From Achromobacter sp. HZ34 (GTDB lineage Bacteria; Pseudomonadota; Gammaproteobacteria; Burkholderiales; Burkholderiaceae_B), in assembly GCF_002209485.1 (NCBI RefSeq), contig NZ_NJIX01000005.1:496001-560000 (forward strand): a stretch of DNA of 64,000 bases, written 5' to 3'. Of the stretch, positions 43,919-55,017 are shown one piece after another. A program made the position numbers and the translations under genes. Within the stretch, counting starts at the first letter, position 1. Each line of letters begins with the position of its first letter. Below the pieces are notes generated by a model that was given only the letters and a program-made list of their open reading frames with translations, had not been told where the DNA came from and searched no databases.

Positions 43919-43944
43919 TAGCACTCGCCTCCGGTGAGTGCTAA
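43918..43944. promoter_or_regulatory. CIRCE operator (HrcA binding site)
   Basis: TTAGCACTC, nine bases, GAGTGCTAA: a perfect match to the CIRCE consensus. It starts at the end of the -10 box, so HrcA binding would block transcription of groES-groEL until heat stress. Confidence 0.95.
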
Positions 43945-44020
43945 CAAGCCTTCTCGCCTTTCCGGCCGCCGGGGCAAGCGAGACAACCCCCTTACCGTTT
44001 TTAGAAAACAGGAGTTCCTC

Positions 44021-44308
44021 ATGGCCCTGCGTCCTCTGAATGATCGTGTGATCATCAAGCGTCTGGACAACGAGCGCAAAACCGCCTCGGGCATCGTCAT
44101 CCCTGACAGCGCCGCTGAAAAGCCCGACCAAGGCGAAGTCATCGCCGTCGGTCCCGGCAAGCGTACGGAAGACGGCAAGGTTCTGCCGGTCGACCTGAAG
44201 GCGGGCGACAAGGTTCTGTTCGGCAAGTACGCCGGCCAGTCCGTGAAGGTCGATGGCGAGGAACTGCTCGTCATCCGCGAGGAAGAAATCCTCGCCGTGA
44301 TCCAGTAA
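44021..44308 (+). CDS. groES: Co-chaperonin GroES
   Basis: A 95-residue GroES of normal length: [20 protein letters not shown] at the start, the mobile loop that contacts GroEL ([18 protein letters not shown]) and the roof segment. It forms the heptameric lid that closes the GroEL folding chamber in the cytoplasm. GGAG precedes ATG 44021. Transcribed from the heat-shock-type promoter with CIRCE, 37 bases before groEL. Confidence 0.98.
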   Translation: MALRPLNDRVIIKRLDNERKTASGIVIPDSAAEKPDQGEVIAVGPGKRTEDGKVLPVDLKAGDKVLFGKYAGQSVKVDGEELLVIREEEILAVIQ

Positions 44309-44336
44309 TACCTCCTCCCCAAGAATTCCCCAGTAA

Positions 44337-45986
<1,650 letters not shown>

Positions 45987-46037
45987 GAAGTCCTTGCCTG
46001 AAAGGTGGCCGGTGACGGCTGCCTTCCCAAGCAAAAA

Positions 46038-46063
46038 CCCCCGGGGCGACCCGGGGGTTTTTT
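46038..46063 (+). terminator. Intrinsic terminator of groESL
   Basis: CCCCCGGG / CCCGGGGG with a GCGA tetraloop, preceded by AAAAA and followed by TTTTTT. It is symmetrical enough to serve the convergent RpiR gene as well. Confidence 0.92.
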
Positions 46064-46141
46064 ATTTGTGCGCGGGGATTGCTGCGCCGAAGCCGGCGTC
46101 AGCGCGACGACGCTGACGCCCGCAAGGCAACAGCACTTTCT

Positions 46142-47008
46142 CTACGGCGTCGTGTACACGGAAAACCGGCGCAACTGCGCTTCACTCTGCCGCACTTCGC
46201 GCACACTGGCCGCGCCGCCATGCGCCACCAACAGCGCCGCCAGCGTCTGCGCTACGGACAAGGCCGGCACCACCGACGGAAACAGCGACTTGGTCGAGTT
46301 CTCCACGACGATCAAGGCGGCCGCTTTGGCGGCAACGGGCGAGACGGCGCTGTCGGTTACGCTGACGATACGCATACCTCTGTCGCGCGCGTAGTCCACC
46401 GCGGCCACCGTATCGCGGGCATAAGGTTCGTAGCTGAAGACGACCAGCGCATCTTCCTTGCCGGCCCCCCGCAACTCGTCGGCAAAGATGCCGCCCATGC
46501 CCCCCAGCAAGGTCGTGTTGTGGCGAAACATGCCGCAGGCGTAATTCAGGTAGAACGCCGCCGGAAACAGGCTGCGCAAGCCGACGATGTAGATATGCCC
46601 GGCCTTGGCCAGCACGTCACGCGCCGCCAGCAGTGCGCGCATGACGTCGGGGTCGTTCATCCGGTCCAGGTTGCGCGTATCGGCCTGCAGCAATTCGCCG
46701 ATCAGCGCGGCATCGTTGCCGCCAGCGCCCTGTTGCAGCGCCGACGCACGATCGGCGAACGTCGCATGCCCCTCGGCCAGCCAGGCGCGATAGACATCCC
46801 GCATGGCGTCGTAGCCATCGAATCCCAACTGGCGGGCCAGGCGATGCATGGCGCTGGCCTGCACGCCGGCACTGCCTGCCACCGCCCGCATCGAGTTCAG
46901 GGCGATCTCCCTGGGATTGTCGATGGCGTAGCGGGCGGCCCGCTGCAGCATGGGCGGCAGGCTGGTGAAATGTTGTTCGATCAACTGGTCGACGCCGCGT
47001 TTGTCCAT
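46142..47008 (-). CDS. RpiR/MurR-family transcriptional regulator
   Basis: A 288-residue regulator. The N-terminal helix-turn-helix (residues 1-75, with ASAMHRLARQLGFDGYDAMR) is followed by a SIS sugar-isomerase-like domain from about 120 (AGHIYIVGLRSLFPAAF, VVFSYEPYARDTVAAVDYAR). SIS domains sense phosphosugars, but in clusters like this they may bind other ligands. AGGAA precedes ATG 47008. It lies downstream of the aminotransferase gene on the same strand and probably controls the divergent aminotransferase and Bug-M81 genes. Confidence 0.9.
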   Translation of the reverse strand: MDKRGVDQLIEQHFTSLPPMLQRAARYAIDNPREIALNSMRAVAGSAGVQASAMHRLARQLGFDGYDAMRDVYRAWLAEGHATFADRASALQQGAGGNDAALIGELLQADTRNLDRMNDPDVMRALLAARDVLAKAGHIYIVGLRSLFPAAFYLNYACGMFRHNTTLLGGMGGIFADELRGAGKEDALVVFSYEPYARDTVAAVDYARDRGMRIVSVTDSAVSPVAAKAAALIVVENSTKSLFPSVVPALSVAQTLAALLVAHGGAASVREVRQSEAQLRRFSVYTTP

Positions 47009-47116
47009 CCGATTCCTGTGACTTGATGGCGATGGGCCAATCGCCATGACTTGATGGCCATGACTGAACCACCCGGGCCGATTGCCCTGCCGCCGCCCCT
47101 GTGCCCGTAGCGCGCG

Positions 47117-48457
47117 CTATTGTAGAGCGCGCACCTCGGCAATAGCCGCGTCTATGCTCAGCGCCAGGATCTCCACGGCGGCCTGCAATTCCGCTTCCGT
47201 CGTGATGTAGGGTGGAGCGAGCAACACATGGTCCCCCCGCACGCCATCAATGGTGCCGCCGCCGGGATAGCAAAGCAGGCCGTTGGCCAAGGCCGTTCGC
47301 TTGATGCGGGCATGCAGCTGCAAGGCAGGATCGAAGGCCTGCCGGCCATCGCGGTCCTCGGCCAGTTCGACCGCCTGGAACAGGCCACGCCCACGCACGT
47401 CGGCCACATGCGGATGATCGCCCAGGCGTTGCCGCAGGCTGTCCTGCAGATAGCGGCCCAACGTGGCCGACCGTTGCACCAGGCCGTCGCGCTCAATGAT
47501 GTTCTGCACCGCCAGCGCGCCCGCGCACGCCACCGGATGGCCGACATAGGTGTGGCCGTGCTGGAAGGCACCGCTGCCCGTGGTGATGGCATCGACGATG
47601 CGGTCGCTTGCCATCACCGCCGCGATCGGCTGATAACCGCCGCCCAGGCCCTTGGCCAGGCACAGCAGGTCCGGCACCACGCCCTCCTGCTCGAACGCGT
47701 AATACGAGCCCGTGCGTCCCAGGCCGCTCATCACTTCATCCAGGATGAAGACCACGCCATGGCGATCGCACACCTCGCGCAATTTGCGGAAATAGCCGGG
47801 GACGGCGCAGACGGCGCCCGCCGTGGCACCGACGACGGTCTCGGCAATGAAGGCGGACACGGTTTCGGCTCCTGCTTCCAGGATGGTCGCCTCCAATTCC
47901 CGCGCCAGGCGGGTGCCATACGCATCGTCAGACTCTTCCGGCCAGCGGTAGTGCAGCGGAAAGCAGGCCGAGACATGGCAGACCTCCGCCAGCAAGGGTT
48001 GGTAGAGCCGGCGCCGCCCTTGATGTCCGCCGACGGCAAGTGCGCCCAGCGTGTTGCCGTGATAACTCTGCAGCCGCGCAATGGTGCGCCAGCGCTGTGG
48101 CTCGCCCCGCTCCACGTGGTATTGCCGCGCCAGCTTCAGCGCCGTCTCCACGGTCTCCGACCCGCTGGACAGAAAGTACACGTGCGCCAGGCTCGCCGGC
48201 GACCGACGTACCAGTGTGTCGGCAAGCTGCTCCGCCGGCTCCGACGTGAAGAAGCTGGTATGCGCGTACTCAAGCGTGCGGATCTGCGCGACAACCGCGT
48301 CGGCCACCTCCGGATGCCCATGCCCCAGGCAGGACACGGCGGCGCCGCCGGACCCGTCGTAGTAACGGCGGCCGTCACGGTCGACCAGATAGCTGCCGAC
48401 ACCCCTGACGGCGGTAGCCAGGGGCGTGCGGGGATTGCGGTGAATGATGTGAGTCAT
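47117..48457 (-). CDS. Class III aminotransferase (omega-amino acid type)
   Basis: A 446-residue PLP enzyme: GSGGAAVSCLGHGHPEV near residue 36, SSGSETVETALKLAR at 97-111, DEVMSGLGRTG at 240-250 and Schiff-base Lys269 in CLAKGLGGGYQP. This pattern is that of the omega-aminotransferase group (adenosylmethionine, beta-alanine or putrescine aminotransferases). ATG 48457 starts the conserved region; a frame to 48559 has no ribosome site. Divergent from the Bug-M81 genes and followed by RpiR, it probably acts on an amino acid released by the M81 peptidase. Confidence 0.88.
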   Translation of the reverse strand: MTHIIHRNPRTPLATAVRGVGSYLVDRDGRRYYDGSGGAAVSCLGHGHPEVADAVVAQIRTLEYAHTSFFTSEPAEQLADTLVRRSPASLAHVYFLSSGSETVETALKLARQYHVERGEPQRWRTIARLQSYHGNTLGALAVGGHQGRRRLYQPLLAEVCHVSACFPLHYRWPEESDDAYGTRLARELEATILEAGAETVSAFIAETVVGATAGAVCAVPGYFRKLREVCDRHGVVFILDEVMSGLGRTGSYYAFEQEGVVPDLLCLAKGLGGGYQPIAAVMASDRIVDAITTGSGAFQHGHTYVGHPVACAGALAVQNIIERDGLVQRSATLGRYLQDSLRQRLGDHPHVADVRGRGLFQAVELAEDRDGRQAFDPALQLHARIKRTALANGLLCYPGGGTIDGVRGDHVLLAPPYITTEAELQAAVEILALSIDAAIAEVRALQ

Positions 48458-48559
48458 GGTTCGAGGCGGAAGGGAATCGGGGGGATCAAGAGGACGAATG
48501 GCCAAAGGGCCAAAGGGACCAGGTGGACTGGATGGGTCGGATGTCTTGACCAGTGCCAT

Positions 48560-48581
48560 TTATAGATCATATGATCCATAA
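48560..48581. promoter_or_regulatory. Palindrome centred on GATCATATGATC
   Basis: A 22-base near-perfect palindrome (TTAT-x-GATCATATGATC-x-ATAA) in the AT-rich gap between the divergent aminotransferase and Bug genes. A further ATGATC lies 21 bases downstream. It is the best candidate operator of the cluster, perhaps for the RpiR protein. Confidence 0.55.
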
Positions 48582-48623
48582 ATACAAACAAATGAATCAA
48601 ATGATCAAGGGGTAATCCTCTTC

Positions 48624-49634
48624 ATGGCCATCCAGCATTCCGACTCCCCCACCGCGCCGTCTCGCCTCCCGGCGCGGCGCTTTCTGGCGCTCTGCGCCCT
48701 GGCGGTCGCCGCCGTCGCCGGTCCCGCCCACGCAGCGGACCCCTGGCCATCCCGGCCGATCCAGCTGATCGTTCCCTTCGCCCCGGGCGGCACCACCGAC
48801 GTGCTGGCGCGCCTGGTCGCCGAGGGACTGACCAAGCGCCTGAATCAGAGCGTCATCGTCGAGAACAAACCCGGCGCCGGCGCGAATATCGGCGCCGCCA
48901 TGGTGGCGCACGCGGCACCGGACGGCTATACCCTGCTGCTGGCAACGCCCGGACCGCTGGCCATCAATGCCAACATCTACAAGCGCCTGAACTTCGATCC
49001 GGAGAAGGATTTCGCGCCGGTGGCCTATGTGGCCGATGTGCCCAATGTGATCCTGGCCTATCCCGGCACGGGACTGAAGAACATGCGCGACCTGATCGAC
49101 TATGCCAAGGCCCATCCCGGCAAGCTCAACTGGGCGTCACCCGGCGTCGGCAGCACCGCGCATATCGAGCTGGAGGTGCTCAAGCAGATGACAGGCGTCG
49201 ACATCGTCCACGTGCCCTTCAAGGGCGCGTCCCAGGTGTCGGCGGATCTCATCGCCGGCCATGTCGAGCTGGCGGGAGACAACCTGCCCACCGCGCTGGG
49301 CTACATCAAGTCGGGCAAGGAAGTGGCATTGGGCGTGACCAGCGAGAAAGCGCAGGACGTGTTGCCCGGCGTCCAGCCGGTGGGGGCCACCGTGCCCGGC
49401 TATGCCGTACTTTCCTGGTTCGCTGTCGTCGCACCGGCAGGAACACCCACCGCCGTGGTGCAGAAGCTGAACACCGAGGTAAACGCCATCATCGGCGAGC
49501 CAGCCATGCGCGATAAATTCCAATCCCTCGGTGCGATCCCCGTAGGAGGGCCGCCCGACAAGCTGGCGCGGCAGATCGGCGCGGAACAGGAACGCTACCG
49601 CAAGCTGCTGCCCAATTCGAAGGAGCAGGACTGA
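48624..49634 (+). CDS. Bug-family periplasmic solute-binding receptor
   Basis: A 336-residue TctC-type receptor. The signal peptide runs to about residue 38 with a hydrophobic core FLALCALAVAAVAG and the AHAAD end. It is followed by the WPSRPIQLIVPFAPGGTTDV and VENKPGAGANIG motifs. GGGG precedes ATG 48624. The stop overlaps the start of the M81 gene (TGATG), so the two are translationally coupled. It should bind the solute that the M81 hydrolase processes. No permease is encoded nearby. Confidence 0.93.
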   Translation: MAIQHSDSPTAPSRLPARRFLALCALAVAAVAGPAHAADPWPSRPIQLIVPFAPGGTTDVLARLVAEGLTKRLNQSVIVENKPGAGANIGAAMVAHAAPDGYTLLLATPGPLAINANIYKRLNFDPEKDFAPVAYVADVPNVILAYPGTGLKNMRDLIDYAKAHPGKLNWASPGVGSTAHIELEVLKQMTGVDIVHVPFKGASQVSADLIAGHVELAGDNLPTALGYIKSGKEVALGVTSEKAQDVLPGVQPVGATVPGYAVLSWFAVVAPAGTPTAVVQKLNTEVNAIIGEPAMRDKFQSLGAIPVGGPPDKLARQIGAEQERYRKLLPNSKEQD

Positions 49635-51199
49635 TGGGGCAACGCAAACGCCTGGCGGTCGCTCGGCTGTGGTTCGAAGGCAATGCCTTCTGCCCCGTGC
49701 CGGCGACCATGGCTCAATTCGAGCAGTACGAATGGCAGTCCGGCCCCCAGGTCCTGGAGACCATGGACGGCACGGCAACCGAGCTGGGCGCGGTGGCGCG
49801 CTTCGCGGCGGCGCATCCGGATTGGGAGGTGGTGGTGTTGCGCTGCGCCTCGGCCTTGCCAGCGGGACCCATCGCCGACGATGTCATCACGCGCCTGACG
49901 CAGGAGCTGCACGAAGGTTTGAACGGGGGGGCGGATCCGGGCTCGGACCGGGCACCGCAATCACCGCCCCGCTGGGACGCGGTCTACCTGTCCCTGCACG
50001 GTGCCGCCATCACGCCCACGCGGGAAACGCCGGAACTGGACATCGCTCGCATGGTGCGCGCGCTGCTGCCCGATGTTCCGCTGGGCGCGAGCTTCGACCT
50101 GCACGGCAATATGCCGCCCGCCTGGGCCGACGTGCTGGATGTCGCGGCGGTCTATCGCACCCATCCGCACGTCGACATGGACCAGGCCGCCGATCGGGTC
50201 TTGCGTGGCCTGTTGCGTTGCGTCGACGAGGGTCTGAAAACCCACCGGGTGCTGGTCAACGAAGGCGTCGTGCTACCCAGCATCAATATGCGCACGGCCG
50301 CGGGTCCCATGCATGAACTGGAACAGGCGGCGCTCGCGCAGATCACGGGTGCGGTGCTGGACGTACTGGTCTTCGGCGGCTTTCCGTATTCGGACACGGC
50401 AGCCACTGGCGCCTCGATCTTCGCCATCAGCGACGCCGCGCAAGATCCGCAGGGCGCGCAGGCCAAGGCAGCCGCGCGCGCGGTGCACGATCGCGTCCGC
50501 GCATGCTTTCCCCAGTTCATCATGACGTTGCCCTCGCCCCAGGCGGCGTTGGCCGAGGCCTTGGCCATCGAGGCGCCGGGCCTGATCGCCGTCACCGACT
50601 CCGGTGACAACCCCATGTCGGGCGGTGGCGGCGACACGCCCGGCCTGTTCGCCGCGCTATGCGCGGCGCGGCCTTCGGTATCGGCGTTGTTCGCCAGCTT
50701 CGCGGATGCGGGCGTGGTGGCCCTCGCGCGGCAAGCCGGCGTGGGCGGCACCGTGGATGTCGCATTGGGCGGCCGTCATGGCAAGCAGTTCGGCGAGCCC
50801 GTGCCGGTGCGCGTCATCGTCGAACGGATCACCGACGGACGCTACCGCAACACGGGTCCCATGCAGACTGGCGTCGAGCGCAGTTGCGGCAACAGCGCCG
50901 TGCTGGCGCTGCGGGATCTGCCCAGGCTGAGCATCATCGTCACCGAACGGGTGGTGGCGGCCGACGATCCGGCCTTCTACGCCTTGCACGGCATCGATCT
51001 GGACACCCTGCGCCTGCTATGCGTGAAGGCCAAGAATCACTTCCGTGCCGCCTTTGCCCAACGCTGCGTGCGCATCATCGACTGCGATGCGCCCGGACCG
51101 GCCTGCCTGGACTTGTCGCAGTTGCCGTTCCGCAATGCGCATGTCAGCGCGGGTTACCCCGCGCTGGTGGCAGGCCCCGTCGATCAGCCCTTGAAGTAA
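49634..51199 (+). CDS. M81-family metallopeptidase (MlrC-like)
   Basis: A 521-residue zinc hydrolase, the second of its family in this window. It has RLWFEGNAFCP (Glu15) near the start, SLHGAAITP, SFDLHGNMPP and THPHVDMDQA in the N-terminal domain and an MlrC C-terminal domain from about 300, with TDSGDNPMSGGGGDTPGLFA. The N-terminal motif reads FEGNAF where the first paralogue has HQESHSF, so the first metal-site histidine is missing or moved. It overlaps the 3' end of the M48 gene on the other strand by 16 bases. Confidence 0.88.
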   Translation: MGQRKRLAVARLWFEGNAFCPVPATMAQFEQYEWQSGPQVLETMDGTATELGAVARFAAAHPDWEVVVLRCASALPAGPIADDVITRLTQELHEGLNGGADPGSDRAPQSPPRWDAVYLSLHGAAITPTRETPELDIARMVRALLPDVPLGASFDLHGNMPPAWADVLDVAAVYRTHPHVDMDQAADRVLRGLLRCVDEGLKTHRVLVNEGVVLPSINMRTAAGPMHELEQAALAQITGAVLDVLVFGGFPYSDTAATGASIFAISDAAQDPQGAQAKAAARAVHDRVRACFPQFIMTLPSPQAALAEALAIEAPGLIAVTDSGDNPMSGGGGDTPGLFAALCAARPSVSALFASFADAGVVALARQAGVGGTVDVALGGRHGKQFGEPVPVRVIVERITDGRYRNTGPMQTGVERSCGNSAVLALRDLPRLSIIVTERVVAADDPAFYALHGIDLDTLRLLCVKAKNHFRAAFAQRCVRIIDCDAPGPACLDLSQLPFRNAHVSAGYPALVAGPVDQPLK

Positions 51200-54100
51200 G
51201 GCCGTTCCTGCGCGAACAGCAGCGTGTTCGCGCCACGGCGCCAGGCCGGCGGGGTGTCCTTGCCCAGCAGCACCGTGGCCATGGCATAGGCCTGGCCACG
51301 CAGCGCCGGCGGCACGCCGTCCAGGTTCTGTTCCGCCACGGCGGCCGGACGCTTCTGCTGCAAGGCTTCCAGGAAGCCGGTCATCGCCGGCTTGTAGCGT
51401 TGCAGATCGTCCGGCATACGCAGCATCAGGTGTGAATAGTCGCGCCTGGCACGCGCGGCCAGGGCGATGCTGGTCCAGAAAGTGTCCTCGTCCAACCCCT
51501 GGTCCGATGGTAACCCCAGCGCGCGGTCGACCGCCTCTTGCGATGCGCCGTCGGACGCCCCGACCAGGCGCAGCACGTGCGCTTCGGTCGCGGGCTTCTG
51601 ATGCGCCAGATACACGGCGGTGTCCAGGTGGCCCTGCGCCAGGGCCGAGAACGCCTGCAGATCGGGCCGTTGCTGCAGGCCCTGGCCGCTCTCCAACGTG
51701 CGCATGACGGACAACTGGCGCGAATGGCTGGCAAACTGCTCCATCTTGAAGGGGTCCGGCCGGCCCGCGGCGCGCATGACGCGAGCCAGGTCCAGCGCGA
51801 CACCGGACTGCAGCATCGGCAGGCGCTCATAGCCCGCCAGCATGCGCGGTTGCGCCGTCGCCCAATCGCCCTTCATGGCGGCGATATAGCCTGACGCATA
51901 GGCGAACCATGCGTTCTGCGGCCAACGCTTGTTGCCGTCGACGAAGGCCTGATCCTTGGCTGGAGATTCCGGCAGGCAGCGCGCCGCCAGGTATTGCGCG
52001 TCGGCGTCCGACGGATTGTCCTGGGCCTGCCTCGTCATAGTCATGCACACACTTTCGTGCTTGGCCCCGGTCGTCGAATCCTGCAGCAGGCGGTTCAGCA
52101 GCACGTCCTTGGGCGCGGCGCGCAAACGCTGCGTCAACAAGACGTCGAAGCCCTCCAGCCCGGAGGCGGCCATCAGCCACTGCGCGGCATTCGGATTGTC
52201 CAGCGGCTCCCAGCGGGCATGCGCCAAAATCATTGCGTCGCGCTCTTCCTTGGAGTCCACCGGGCGCAAGAGATCGTCAGGGCCGCCGTCACCACCGCCT
52301 TCAAGCGCGGTGCGCGTGGCACCACCGCCCTTGGTCTTGACCGAATCGGGCGGCTCGCGGAACAGGTAATCGACGTTGATGGTGCTCCAGCGCGGCGCGC
52401 CATGGTGCACCGGCGGCCGCTGGGTGGCATTGCCATACGTGGCGGTCCACTCGACCAGCGGGCTGGCGCCGGCCACGTTGTAGACGACGTGGGCGAAGCG
52501 ATTGTTGGCATCGCCGTTGAAGGACTCGATCACTTCGCCCTTCAGCGTACGGGTCTCCACCGTATAAGTAGCGCCGGAAGCCAGATCGTGGCTGGCGTAA
52601 CCATGCGCTGCTACCTGCAGGCTGAATTTGTTGGCCACGTTGACCACCACCGGCTGGCCCAGGCCGTTATAGACGGTCAAGGTGGCATTGCCGATGAAGC
52701 TGCTGATACCCAGCACCGCCGCGACGATGGAAGCGGCCACCGCCAGCCGCAGCAGCGACGGGAACATACCGTCGGCAACGAGGAAGCGGCTCCACCAATT
52801 CAACTTGGTCTGGCGCTGGCGCTCCTGGCCCGGCAACAGGGCCGTGTAGGACAGCGGCACGCGCGGCGGCGTTTCCGCCGCATCGAGCGGAGTTTGCTGC
52901 AGGGCGTGCGCGGCGACGCCCGCCTCCGTGCGCAGGAGTTCGTCCAGGGCCCGGCTGCGCAAAGCGCCCAGCATGCCGGTGGCCGTATTGACCCAACCGT
53001 CGATCACATCGATCCAGCTGCCCAGGTTTTTGGTGGTGGGCTGGGTCAGTTCGAACTTGCCCAGTTCCTTGGGAAAGTCTTCGATGCCGGTGGCCGCGGC
53101 CAGGCGCGGATTCAGTTGTACCTCGGCGGCCTTGGCGTAGGTCTGCTCCAGGGTCGCGAACAGGTCCTGGGCCGCGGCGAGAACGCGCTTCCGGCCACCG
53201 CTGCTGACGCGGCGGGCAGCAGTCTCCACCGAAATCCAGCTTTGGAACGCGCCGTTGGCGTCACGCAGATTGGCTTCGGCATGATCGGCGAAATGCAGGG
53301 CCCGCAGCACGCCTTCCAGATACGTGGCCCACTCCGGACCGGCGCCGCGCGCCGCGGCCAGGTGCCAGCTGCGGCAGGCAAAGTCATGGTCACGCAGGCG
53401 GCCGCGCACGGCCTCCAGCGCCCGTTGCGTGGCCGTCAGCAGCGACGGCAGCTCCGACATCGAGGCTTCGCCGCCGCGATGGCGGATCTTGTTGCCGTCG
53501 ACCTTGAGGTCGCCTTCGCTGAGGCCGCGCAACTGATCCACGTCCAGTTCCAGCGCGCGCAGTTCTTCCATATCCTGCGTCAGGCTGGCCGGATAAAAGG
53601 TGGCGTGCAGGGCGGGATCGGCGGACGCCGCGGGGTTGAACAGCCCGCCGGCTTCGGCCGTGTGACGCACGGGCGAACGGCCGAAGTAGACGCCGCGATA
53701 ACGGCTGTCCAAATACTCGCGGTTGAATTGTTCGTCCACGCGCTGCAGGGTGACGTCCAGGGCTTCCGGCTCGCCCGCGTCCTTCTCCTTGGGCCCCAGC
53801 GTCACTTCCGTCAGCCGCAGGCGCAGGGTGTCGACGTCGCGGAACAAGTCCCACGCACTGCCCTCTTCCACCGGCGACGGCACATAGTTGGCCTTGGCGT
53901 TGGCTTCACGCTCGTGGTTCAGCGGGTGCGTCAGCCACATGCGCGGCGGCTGCGCCAGGCCCGCCTTGAATACCCGGTACGCGGCCGGGTTGTCGGCGGG
54001 CACGGGCGCGACGATGCCATACGTTGGATCGTTGAGGATGCGGCGCATGTGGCCGAGGATGCGGGTCTGCACGGCGAAGATGTCGGCCGGCGCATGGCCA

Positions 54101-55017
54101 TCGCCTTTCTCGTTGAAGGCGAAGCGCAGGGCGCGGTCCCAGGAGTCGTCGGCGGCCTGCAGGCGATGCAGGGCATGTACCAGGGCATCGCTGCCGGTCA
54201 GATGCACCGCGACCAGGTCGGCGTTCAATTCCATTTCGCGCGACAGGGCGCGCTGCATGATCACCACGACGCGAAACGCGGAATCGACCAGCGCACGAAT
54301 GGCCCAGACGATCAGGCTGATCAGCCAGCCTACCCACGCGATGCGGAAGTCCGAGCGGGAAATGGATTGCAGGAAGCGATCGAAACGGTCGCGCCGCGCC
54401 ACCAGGTGGCCGGCGATCTGCTGCGCCACGTAGACCCAGCGACCCACTGCCATCGAACGCTGGGCGAAGTGGCCGAATTCGTGCGCCAGCACGGCGCGCA
54501 GTTCGGCCAGGCTGAGCACGTTGACCAGGCCCAGGCCGATCTCCAGGTTCTTGCGCGAGGGCAGCAACAGATTCAGGATGGACAGGTCGTAGGACACCGA
54601 CGCGTTCACGCGCGATGACAGGAACACCCGGTGCGGCCGCGGCGCGCCGGCGGCATCGGCCATCGCGTGCAGGAAGGTGAACAGTTCCGGCTGCGTATCG
54701 GCCTTGATTTCATATTCATCGTCGTCGCTGCCGCGCTTGACGAAGAACAGGCCCTTCAGCATGAAGGCGGCCAGGAACGCCGCGGCGGTGCCGATCGCAA
54801 AGCCCAGGAAAGCGGTGTCGCCGGTCGAAGTGACAGCGCCCGCGATCATGCGATAGGCGGTGTAGACCAGCCAGCCGGCCAGTCCCAGGTAGAGCGCCAT
54901 GAACACCAGCAGGCCGCCAACGGCGACCCAGGCACGGTTGCGATAGGCGCTGGTCGCGCGCGGGGGCGCTGAGGTCGCGGGGAAGCCAGGCGGCAGCGAG
55001 TCGGGTAGGGTAGACAC
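51184..55017 (-). CDS. Giant M48-family membrane metallopeptidase
   Basis: About 1277 residues, some four times the usual HtpX length. Two N-terminal membrane helices (about 32-60 and 72-95) precede the M48 catalytic domain with zinc motif HEFGH at about 179-183 and the third ligand in EMELNADLVA. A third hydrophobic helix near residue 755 (LAVAASIVAAVLGISSFIGN) leads to a C-terminal beta-rich part and a helical, TPR-like end. It is probably an inner-membrane protease with a large periplasmic sensor or scaffold. GTG 55017 follows GGAAC; TTG 55023 is also possible. No known partner is adjacent. Confidence 0.85.
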   Translation of the reverse strand: MSTLPDSLPPGFPATSAPPRATSAYRNRAWVAVGGLLVFMALYLGLAGWLVYTAYRMIAGAVTSTGDTAFLGFAIGTAAAFLAAFMLKGLFFVKRGSDDDEYEIKADTQPELFTFLHAMADAAGAPRPHRVFLSSRVNASVSYDLSILNLLLPSRKNLEIGLGLVNVLSLAELRAVLAHEFGHFAQRSMAVGRWVYVAQQIAGHLVARRDRFDRFLQSISRSDFRIAWVGWLISLIVWAIRALVDSAFRVVVIMQRALSREMELNADLVAVHLTGSDALVHALHRLQAADDSWDRALRFAFNEKGDGHAPADIFAVQTRILGHMRRILNDPTYGIVAPVPADNPAAYRVFKAGLAQPPRMWLTHPLNHEREANAKANYVPSPVEEGSAWDLFRDVDTLRLRLTEVTLGPKEKDAGEPEALDVTLQRVDEQFNREYLDSRYRGVYFGRSPVRHTAEAGGLFNPAASADPALHATFYPASLTQDMEELRALELDVDQLRGLSEGDLKVDGNKIRHRGGEASMSELPSLLTATQRALEAVRGRLRDHDFACRSWHLAAARGAGPEWATYLEGVLRALHFADHAEANLRDANGAFQSWISVETAARRVSSGGRKRVLAAAQDLFATLEQTYAKAAEVQLNPRLAAATGIEDFPKELGKFELTQPTTKNLGSWIDVIDGWVNTATGMLGALRSRALDELLRTEAGVAAHALQQTPLDAAETPPRVPLSYTALLPGQERQRQTKLNWWSRFLVADGMFPSLLRLAVAASIVAAVLGISSFIGNATLTVYNGLGQPVVVNVANKFSLQVAAHGYASHDLASGATYTVETRTLKGEVIESFNGDANNRFAHVVYNVAGASPLVEWTATYGNATQRPPVHHGAPRWSTINVDYLFREPPDSVKTKGGGATRTALEGGGDGGPDDLLRPVDSKEERDAMILAHARWEPLDNPNAAQWLMAASGLEGFDVLLTQRLRAAPKDVLLNRLLQDSTTGAKHESVCMTMTRQAQDNPSDADAQYLAARCLPESPAKDQAFVDGNKRWPQNAWFAYASGYIAAMKGDWATAQPRMLAGYERLPMLQSGVALDLARVMRAAGRPDPFKMEQFASHSRQLSVMRTLESGQGLQQRPDLQAFSALAQGHLDTAVYLAHQKPATEAHVLRLVGASDGASQEAVDRALGLPSDQGLDEDTFWTSIALAARARRDYSHLMLRMPDDLQRYKPAMTGFLEALQQKRPAAVAEQNLDGVPPALRGQAYAMATVLLGKDTPPAWRRGANTLLFAQERPYFKG

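Noticed and set aside
51994-54618. Long plus-strand open frame (874 codons) inside the M48 gene
   Set aside because: The opposite strand encodes a coherent M48 peptidase with HEFGH; the plus-strand product is Arg/Gly/His-rich noise typical of GC-rich antisense frames.
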